DNA from: Methanobacterium sp. BRmetb2
GTDB taxonomy: Archaea > Methanobacteriota > Methanobacteria > Methanobacteriales > Methanobacteriaceae
Length of the DNA stretch: 64,000 nt
NCBI GenBank assembly: GCA_003491285.1
Contig: CP022705.1
Location: 2,003,501-2,067,500 of the forward strand
Reading direction: 5' to 3'
Shown here: one piece after another, positions 58,141-64,000 of the stretch
How positions within the stretch are numbered: position 1 is the first letter of the stretch
Layout of the letters: each line of letters starts with the position of its first letter
The notes under the pieces: generated by a model
What the model was told of the DNA's origin: nothing
Database searches by the model: none
What the model saw: only the letters and a program-made list of their open reading frames with translations
Translations under genes and position numbers: made by a program

Positions 58141-59019
58141 TTAAAGTTTTAATGGCTGTTTTTGTCCTTTAAATTTCCATTCCAATATGAAAACAATAAC
58201 AAACCCAAATGCGGCAGCCCCTAAAATAGGCCATATTGATCCCATATTCAATACAATTTTTTCGTAAGGAAGTCTCAAGGTACCCACCATTAAACCTACC
58301 AGAAATGCCATGGTTATGGATTTATGGTGTTTTAGAAGGTAGTCCAATAGTCTTGAGAATGATAAAATTCCAATTAAAGCACCGGCAATAAAGGTTATTA
58401 TATCGACGATTTGCATGTTATTTAATACATTTATCATGTATTCATATTGATTTAGAAGGAGCAATATAAATGCTCCGGATATTCCCGGTAGTATCATTGC
58501 ACATATGGCCACTGCACCAGATAAGAATATTATAGGTAGGGAATGATTGGCCTGTATTGGATTTAATCCGACAAAAATAATGGCAAATACAAATCCAATA
58601 ATTGCAAATAAAATGTTTTTTATGCTTAGTTCGTCAACATGCCCATAAACAAATATGGCTGATGCTAAAATCAATCCAAAGAAAAAAGCAAAAGTAGGTG
58701 CTGGAAAACTTGTTAAAAGGTATGATATAACCTTGGACATGGTGAGAATGGCAAGACCTATACCTGCCAAGAGTGGGATGAATAACTCAAAATCTATTTC
58801 CTGCATTGCATTTTTTTTGAAACTTTTAAAATCTCCTTTAAAAAGATATAAAATGAATTTAAAATCTATTTTACTTATGGCATGAATCAGTCTTTCATAT
58901 ATTCCTGTAATTAATGCTATGGTTCCACCCGAAACTCCGGGTATTATATCAGCAGTTCCCATGAACAATCCTCGTAAAAATATAAGAAAAGTTTCCATTG
59001 ACATCAAGTTCTTTTTCAT
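58141..59019 (-). CDS. DUF368 membrane protein
   Basis: 292 residues, about 8-9 membrane helices. The family signature RGLFMGTADIIPGVSGGTIALITGIYERLI is at residues 13-42, with a second copy-like block MILPGISGAFILLLLNQYEYM. DUF368 proteins are proposed polyprenyl-phosphate flippases (PopT/UptA context in bacteria). GGTGAATC precedes the ATG. In an archaeon with many GT-C/polyprenyl-phosphate steps, lipid carrier recycling would fit; this is inference. Confidence 0.88.
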   Translation of the reverse strand: MKKNLMSMETFLIFLRGLFMGTADIIPGVSGGTIALITGIYERLIHAISKIDFKFILYLFKGDFKSFKKNAMQEIDFELFIPLLAGIGLAILTMSKVISYLLTSFPAPTFAFFFGLILASAIFVYGHVDELSIKNILFAIIGFVFAIIFVGLNPIQANHSLPIIFLSGAVAICAMILPGISGAFILLLLNQYEYMINVLNNMQIVDIITFIAGALIGILSFSRLLDYLLKHHKSITMAFLVGLMVGTLRLPYEKIVLNMGSIWPILGAAAFGFVIVFILEWKFKGQKQPLKL

Positions 59020-59404
59020 TGATTCACCCTACAAATAAATCATAATATTGAATCAACTTATAATATTTCTTAAATATATAAATTGAATTAGTTTATTCAT
59101 TTTTTCAATAACAACGATTAGAATTAATTACATATCTACATATCAATCTGTATATAAAATAGTTTGTTTTTTTAACTATTTGTGGAGATAAATTAAATAA
59201 TATTCATACAATTTTTTTATTGATTAAATATTACAATGATAAATTATTTATAGTAAAAATTTTATATTTTAATAACCAATATTAACTATAAGATTATTAT
59301 AAATTAATAATCAAAATTAATTCTTTAAAGTAATATTTAAATGAATAAAATAAAAATTAATCAGATTATTTGAAATATAGAACAATAAAGAGGTAGATGT
59401 TCAA
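59020..59404. other. AT-rich divergent spacer
   Basis: 385 bases between DUF368 and htpX, starting on both sides with ribosome sites of these genes. No open frame, repeat or RNA gene seen. Box A-like AATATTTAAA near 59332 may serve htpX. Confidence 0.35.
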
Positions 59405-60370
59405 ATGAACGGTTCAAGTATTTGGAAGTTAAGACTTCGACTATGGTTTGCAACAGTACTATTATTCGGGCTACTTTATGCTATAGTGGCTGCTGTAAGC
59501 TATTATTTTGGATTTGGCAGTCCATTAATGTTTGGTTTCTTTGCACTAGTCATTGTACTGGGGCAGTACCTCTTGGGTCCTTTTATGGTCGAATCCATGA
59601 TGAAAGTTAGATATGTATCCGAAGCAGAGGCCCCCAATCTTCACCGTATGGTGGGAGAATTAGCCTACAATGCAGGCATACCTAAGCCAAAGGTAGGTAT
59701 ATCTGAAATTGGAGTACCTAATGCTTTTGCATTCGGTAAATCTAAAGGAGATGGAAGGGTTTGTGTAACCCGTGGAATTATCAATTTATTGGATGAAGAT
59801 GAACTAAAAGCTGTTTTAGGTCATGAAATATCCCATATAAGGCACATGGACATGATGGTAATGACTTTACTTAGTGTAGTGCCTTTGATATGTTATTACA
59901 TATTTATAAGCACGTTATTCTCTGGAGGTCGAAATAGGGAAGGTGGAGCCGCACTAATTGGAGTAGCTGCACTTGCAGGCTATATATTAGGTAACTTGCT
60001 GGTTCTATTTGTATCAAGAGTAAGAGAATATTATGCCGATCAGGGCAGTGTTGAACTGGGGAATCCACCACATAAACTTGCCAGTGCCCTATACAAACTT
60101 GTTTATGGCTCAGCAGCAGCGAACAAAGATGAAATAAAAGAGGTAGAAGGAATAAAGGCCTTCTTTGTTAATGACATATCAGATGCAGGTAACGAAATAT
60201 CTGATCTCAGGCAACTGGACATGGACATGGATGGAGTTATAAGTGAAAGTGAACTTTCAAGGCTTAAATACAGTGAGACTAAGGTCAGCTTATCTCATAA
60301 AGTCATGGAAATAATGTCCACCCATCCAAATATGGTAAAAAGAATAAAAAAACTCTCAGAGTTAAGTTAG
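59405..60370 (+). CDS. htpX: HtpX-type membrane zinc metalloprotease with an EF-hand-like loop
   Basis: 321 residues. Two N-terminal helices (13-35, 40-60), zinc motif H140-E141-x2-H144 with third ligand E208 in REYYAD, two further helices (150-172, 183-205). It degrades misfolded membrane proteins in bacteria. The C-terminal region has the loop DMDMDGVISESE (272-283), which matches the EF-hand calcium loop at positions 1, 3, 5, 6, 8, 9 and 12; this is not part of the HtpX fold known to me. GAGGTAG lies 4-10 bases before the ATG. Confidence 0.92.
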   Translation: MNGSSIWKLRLRLWFATVLLFGLLYAIVAAVSYYFGFGSPLMFGFFALVIVLGQYLLGPFMVESMMKVRYVSEAEAPNLHRMVGELAYNAGIPKPKVGISEIGVPNAFAFGKSKGDGRVCVTRGIINLLDEDELKAVLGHEISHIRHMDMMVMTLLSVVPLICYYIFISTLFSGGRNREGGAALIGVAALAGYILGNLLVLFVSRVREYYADQGSVELGNPPHKLASALYKLVYGSAAANKDEIKEVEGIKAFFVNDISDAGNEISDLRQLDMDMDGVISESELSRLKYSETKVSLSHKVMEIMSTHPNMVKRIKKLSELS

Positions 60371-60556
60371 ATACAAATTCTTTTTATCTACACTTTTTTT
60401 AAATTGAAATTAAGTTTTATAATAAATTCCTACATTTAATTTATATTATTGTTATTCATCTTTTACAAATTAGTTTTTAAGGGAATTTTATTATTGAAAA
60501 TTAAAAAGAAAAAAAATTTAATTAATCATTTTTAGGTTAAACCGGGTATTTGCTGT

Positions 60557-61189
60557 TTAATAAACTTTCACAACACCAATAACACTATCTTTAGGAAGCC
60601 AAGTGTTTAATGGAGTTTTAGTGATTACTTCGTAGTAGGTGGAATGGTATATGGTTGTAGTTTCTACATTCTTGTTGTCACTGGTTAAATAGACTCGGTC
60701 ACCTTCAATTTTTGACAACCTTTTTACTATAAGATCATATTCTGGATGAACCGCCACAACTATGTCACCAACTTTATAGTTATCTGTTTTAAGAACAACA
60801 ATTTGCTGTCCGTTTTTTAAAGTAGGCACCATAGAATCTCCATTTACAACAGCAGGCATAGGGAGTTGATTTAATCCAAACTGGGAGTTAATAGTTACTG
60901 TAGCCTCTTTATAACCGTATGATTTAACAATCTCCTGAACATCTTTCTGTATGCTTTCTACCGTGCTGTGATAATCTTTAACTGCATTGGTAACATATTG
61001 TTCAATTTCTGTCGTCATCTCGGGCGGTGCATTATTAAAAATTGAAGCAGTAGTTTTGACGGTTATTTCCGTTCCATTTGTATCTATGGTTACATCAACT
61101 TTATCTAACCCTTGGTATAAATAGGCAGAAGCTGCCGCTACAATAAAAACCACGATTATACCTGCAATTATCCATGATCTTGATTTCAA
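60557..61189 (-). CDS. Signal-peptidase-I-like (S24/S26) membrane protein
   Basis: 210 residues. One N-terminal anchor (residues 6-24), an extracytoplasmic insertion of about 85 residues, then the S26 region with Ser119 in NGDSMVPTL and Lys156 in LIVKRLSKIEGDR, i.e. the Ser/Lys dyad positions of bacterial LepB rather than the Ser/His of ER-type archaeal enzymes. Also TSDNKNVETT (Box E-like). The protein is shorter after the dyad than LepB. It may process secreted proteins or be a specialised peptidase. GGTGATT precedes the ATG. Confidence 0.75.
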   Translation of the reverse strand: MKSRSWIIAGIIVVFIVAAASAYLYQGLDKVDVTIDTNGTEITVKTTASIFNNAPPEMTTEIEQYVTNAVKDYHSTVESIQKDVQEIVKSYGYKEATVTINSQFGLNQLPMPAVVNGDSMVPTLKNGQQIVVLKTDNYKVGDIVVAVHPEYDLIVKRLSKIEGDRVYLTSDNKNVETTTIYHSTYYEVITKTPLNTWLPKDSVIGVVKVY

Positions 61190-61247
61190 TTAATCACCAC
61201 CAATTAAATTTTTTTAGGTCCATTTTTATAAATTTTTTTCATTTATT

Positions 61248-61910
61248 TTATAAAATCTGGTTTAATATATTTTTTGTAGATTCAACATCCAATTGCCCTG
61301 GGGCAGATGCATTATCTAATGATGCGTAAGTTATGGGAGAACCAAAAACTGGGGCAATAATTCTAGTATATCTTCCCATATCACCCATGGCTATTCCAAT
61401 AGTGTCTTCTACATTGGTTAGTACTTCTAATACTGTCAAGGTATCTTTAAGTGTGTGTGGCATTACTGCAAATTTAGCTATGTCACCAATTTTTTTAGAT
61501 TCATCCACAATTTTGAGAAGATCTTTCAGGGGAGGGGTCTTTTTAAAATCGTGAAATGAGATAATTGTTGAATTAGCTTTATTTATCACGGGTTTTCTGT
61601 ATTTACTTTGAGTTTGAAGCTCAATGTCAATAAATTCAGCGTATTTTGCGGCTTTTATTAATATATCAGTTCGTTCTACTTCGGAACCAATGAAGAAACC
61701 ACCTTCATTTTGCATCCTGTTGGTTGCTATAATAGGATAATCAAGATCGTATATTAATCTTTGCATAGTGTGGGGATCAGGGTTTTTAAGAAAGTCAATC
61801 CTCAATTCCAGTATATCTGCACCTACATCAATAGCTTTTAATGCTGATTTTTCCAGCAGCTTAGAGTCTTTTTCCATTATAGGGATACATATCCTAGTTT
61901 TTTTTGACAA
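61248..61910 (-). CDS. aroD: 3-dehydroquinate dehydratase, type I
   Basis: 220 residues. Schiff-base Lys in DIAKFAVMPHT, catalytic His in IISFHDFKKTP, and the strand ADILELRIDFL at the N-terminal part of the TIM barrel are all present. It converts 3-dehydroquinate to 3-dehydroshikimate, the step before AroE (51.9 kb). Near the size of the usual type I enzyme. The signal-peptidase-like gene follows 58 bases downstream on the same strand. Confidence 0.94.
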   Translation of the reverse strand: MSKKTRICIPIMEKDSKLLEKSALKAIDVGADILELRIDFLKNPDPHTMQRLIYDLDYPIIATNRMQNEGGFFIGSEVERTDILIKAAKYAEFIDIELQTQSKYRKPVINKANSTIISFHDFKKTPPLKDLLKIVDESKKIGDIAKFAVMPHTLKDTLTVLEVLTNVEDTIGIAMGDMGRYTRIIAPVFGSPITYASLDNASAPGQLDVESTKNILNQIL

Positions 61911-62270
61911 GACCTACACATATCCTATATTTTTTTTAAAGATTATCAATTGAAAATAATTTGAAAATATATACAATTAAAATATTTATATTGTATTTAA
62001 ATTATAAATATCCTTCCTTAAATAAATGAAATACATTTAGTTTTTAGAATTTTGAGCTATTATTATTAGAAATAGTCTCATGAGTTTTAAAACAATAATT
62101 AATTATAAAAATCTTTAAAAACAAGTTTTTTTATATTGATATTAAATATTGATTCAAAATTTTAGTATGGTACAAAATAGGGGTTAATGAGAATAATGAT
62201 AAATAATTTCAGATTTGATCTCAATAACAATACTACTGATTTTGAATATTAGATTATAAGTGGTGATCTT
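61911..62270. other. AT-rich divergent spacer
   Basis: 360 bases between aroD and the unknown gene at 62271. No credible open frame of useful length, no tRNA-like stretch. T-rich and A-rich promoter-like tracts occur but no single box is clear. Confidence 0.35.
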
Positions 62271-62999
62271 TTGAAAATAACTGCTATAGGTGCTGATATC
62301 TCCCGAAACGATGTTTCATGTAGTCAGGACCTTATAAAAAATCTTGAAAATGATATTCCCCAATTAATGGATTTTGGTGCTCATAGTGCTGCTCTTACCA
62401 ATATAACTGGTGATGATGTGGTAATTAGTGCATTTGTACCAGATAACAAGTTGGAAACTATCAATAAAGAAATAATGAATATTTTAAGGAATAACGCCGA
62501 GGATTTAGGGGATATTAGCGGCGTATCAGAGGATCCTGAGAATGCAGGAGAAGGAATTTCCTATGTAGATGCAAAGATTAACCAAGATTTTTTTCCAGAT
62601 GCAGTAATCCTGGCCTTTGACACTTATGGTGGTGAATCATTTGTAAACGATGTGGCAAGTTCTGCAATAAAAGCTGCTAGTTCCATGGACAATGTATTTG
62701 ATGTTCAGGGAAGTGTGGTTAACAGTCTGAAAAATATTCCTGGAGTGGGTTATGTCTCAGATATGACTGATGATCCCGTGGTAGTGGCCACAATCGAAAA
62801 TATTGAAAGTGTCGGAGTCGTAGCCGGGGCCATGGTTGGCGCTGCCCTTGGAAATAAGAATGTTTACTTAGTAAAAAGAGGCTCCCCTTCCTATATAATA
62901 CCTGGAAGTGTTATAGTCTCAGTAACAGCATATATGAATGGCAATGTCATTGATCTTGCAGTTCCTATAGAGCAGAGAACCAGAATTTTAAATCTATAA
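62271..62999 (+). CDS. Conserved-looking protein of unknown function upstream of sucD
   Basis: 242 residues, start TTG 62271 with GGTGATC before it. No signal peptide; the region SVGVVAGAMVGAALGNKNVYLV is hydrophobic but suits a buried Gly-rich strand-turn-helix. N-terminus MKITAIGADISRNDVSCSQD begins like a nucleotide-binding strand. I do not recognise the family; it looks like a methanogen-specific conserved protein. It precedes sucD by 111 bases on the same strand. Confidence 0.7.
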   Translation: MKITAIGADISRNDVSCSQDLIKNLENDIPQLMDFGAHSAALTNITGDDVVISAFVPDNKLETINKEIMNILRNNAEDLGDISGVSEDPENAGEGISYVDAKINQDFFPDAVILAFDTYGGESFVNDVASSAIKAASSMDNVFDVQGSVVNSLKNIPGVGYVSDMTDDPVVVATIENIESVGVVAGAMVGAALGNKNVYLVKRGSPSYIIPGSVIVSVTAYMNGNVIDLAVPIEQRTRILNL

Positions 63000-63110
63000 A
63001 ACATAACATCTATAATAAATTTCCACCATAATATAATGAAGATATATTTATAACTTGAAATAATTAAGAAGAAAATAATATTATTCATAATAATAAAAGG
63101 TAGGTTTTCG

Positions 63111-63971
63111 ATGATACTTCTTGATGAAAATACCAGATGCATTGTGCAGGGAATAACTGGAATGCAAGGATCATTCCACACAGAACAGATGCTTAAATAT
63201 GGAACAAAAATTGTGGCTGGAACATCGCCAGGAAAAGGTGGCCAGAAATTCCAAGACATTGATATTTATAACACCATTGAAGAGGCAAAAGAAGAGATAA
63301 GTATAAATGCTTCCATAATTTTCGTTCCTGCACCATTTGCTAAAGATGCTGCATTTGAAGCAATTTCACAGTTAGATTTAGTTGTAATTATAACTGAGCA
63401 TATACCCATCCATGATTCAATGGAAATAGTAGAATATGCTCGCAGAGAAAATTCAGTGGTTATTGGACCTAACACGCCAGGTATAATAACCCCTGGAATA
63501 GGTAAATTGGGTATTATGCCCACCCATATATTTAATGATGGGAACATAGGTATCGTATCTCGAAGTGGAACTTTAACCTATGAAGTTGCCAGTCAAATTA
63601 CCAATTCTGGAATGGGACAGAGTTCATGTTTAGGTATTGGTGGAGATCCAGTAGTTGGGCTTGATTTTTCGGATGTTTTGTCTCGCTTCGAAGAAGACAA
63701 AAGAACTGAAGCAATGGTAATGATAGGGGAGATCGGTGGAAATGCTGAGGAAAAAGCAGCTGAATTTATAGCAGATAATATATCCAAACCAGTTGTAGCT
63801 TATATTGCCGGCACCACCGCTCCACCAGGAAAACGTATGGGTCATGCAGGGGCTATAATAGAAGGAGAAGCAGGAACTGCTGCAACTAAAATGAGGGCAC
63901 TTGAAGATGCAGGCGTTCAAGTTGCAACACGTCCTTCAGATATTGTTGGAATTATAAAAAACATTTTATAA
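63111..63971 (+). CDS. sucD: Succinyl-CoA synthetase (ADP-forming) subunit alpha
   Basis: 286 residues. N-terminal CoA-binding [18 protein letters not shown] and [12 protein letters not shown]; the phospho-His lies in [14 protein letters not shown] near residue 243. The other blocks are [14 protein letters not shown] and [14 protein letters not shown]. It makes succinyl-CoA in the incomplete reductive TCA path of Methanobacteriales. The beta subunit is not in the window. AGGTAGG lies before the ATG. Confidence 0.95.
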   Translation: MILLDENTRCIVQGITGMQGSFHTEQMLKYGTKIVAGTSPGKGGQKFQDIDIYNTIEEAKEEISINASIIFVPAPFAKDAAFEAISQLDLVVIITEHIPIHDSMEIVEYARRENSVVIGPNTPGIITPGIGKLGIMPTHIFNDGNIGIVSRSGTLTYEVASQITNSGMGQSSCLGIGGDPVVGLDFSDVLSRFEEDKRTEAMVMIGEIGGNAEEKAAEFIADNISKPVVAYIAGTTAPPGKRMGHAGAIIEGEAGTAATKMRALEDAGVQVATRPSDIVGIIKNIL

Positions 63972-64000
63972 ACTGATGTTTACAAAATTATTTTTTCCGT

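Overview
The window looks like chromosome of a methanogenic archaeon of the order Methanobacteriales, most like the genus Methanobacterium. The sequence is AT-rich, with A/T-dominated spacers, GGTG/GGAG ribosome sites and frequent TTG starts. The gene content is archaeal: histone, clamp loader RfcS/RfcL, aIF2-gamma, aIF5B, RpoE/Spt4, S24e-S27ae, L7Ae-S28e-L24e, geranylgeranyl reductase, F420H2:NADP oxidoreductase and GTP-dependent dephospho-CoA kinase. No tRNA, rRNA, CRISPR array or insertion sequence was seen.

Layout. 1-2 kb: the 3' end of a polysaccharide flippase gene, then a three-gene unit with a ribbon-helix-helix-like protein, a stand-alone domain, and an orphan response regulator that carries the same domain as its output. 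2-6.6 kb (minus): a POT peptide transporter and two paralogous APC permeases. 6.6-12.7 kb is the most accessory part: a small secreted transglutaminase-like protein, two related His-rich membrane proteins of DUF4405 cytochrome type, a heliorhodopsin, a DUF2726-like protein, and a radical SAM/SPASM enzyme followed by a 56-residue Cys-rich peptide. 13-18 kb: ferredoxin plus geranylgeranyl reductase (lipid saturation), a UbiA prenyltransferase, a P-loop ATPase and an NfeD/stomatin pair.

18-29.4 kb is a surface-glycan region: a large membrane glycosyltransferase, a lipid-flippase-like protein, GT4 and GT2 enzymes, WecB and WecC (UDP-ManNAcA synthesis), and a minus-strand operon of archaeosortase, processive GT2 and hexapeptide acyltransferase. 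29.4-40.2 kb is the informational core, almost all minus strand (argH, ribosomal proteins, RNA polymerase subunits, ppa, aIF2-gamma, S6e, aIF5B, ndk). 40.7-51.5 kb holds histone, thrC, trpS, endA, hxlB, fno/npdG, a PIN-ATPase-KH protein, hisI, hisS and an RNA-ligase-partner PIN protein. 52-64 kb holds aroE, rfcS-rfcL, a GXGXG protein, a HEAT protein, DUF368, HtpX, a signal-peptidase-like protein, aroD and sucD.

Points most worth a second look: the heliorhodopsin beside putative haem-binding membrane proteins in a lineage usually described as lacking cytochromes; the response regulator with a duplicated free-standing output domain; the radical SAM/Cys-peptide pair; the archaeosortase with an extracellular beta domain; an EF-hand loop inside HtpX; a symmetric leaderless divergent promoter at 23.6 kb; a gene at 8.2 kb with no canonical start codon; and a PIN-domain gene whose catalytic N-terminus is cut off by a one-base frameshift in a homopolymer. 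All calls were made by reading the sequence; no database search was run.
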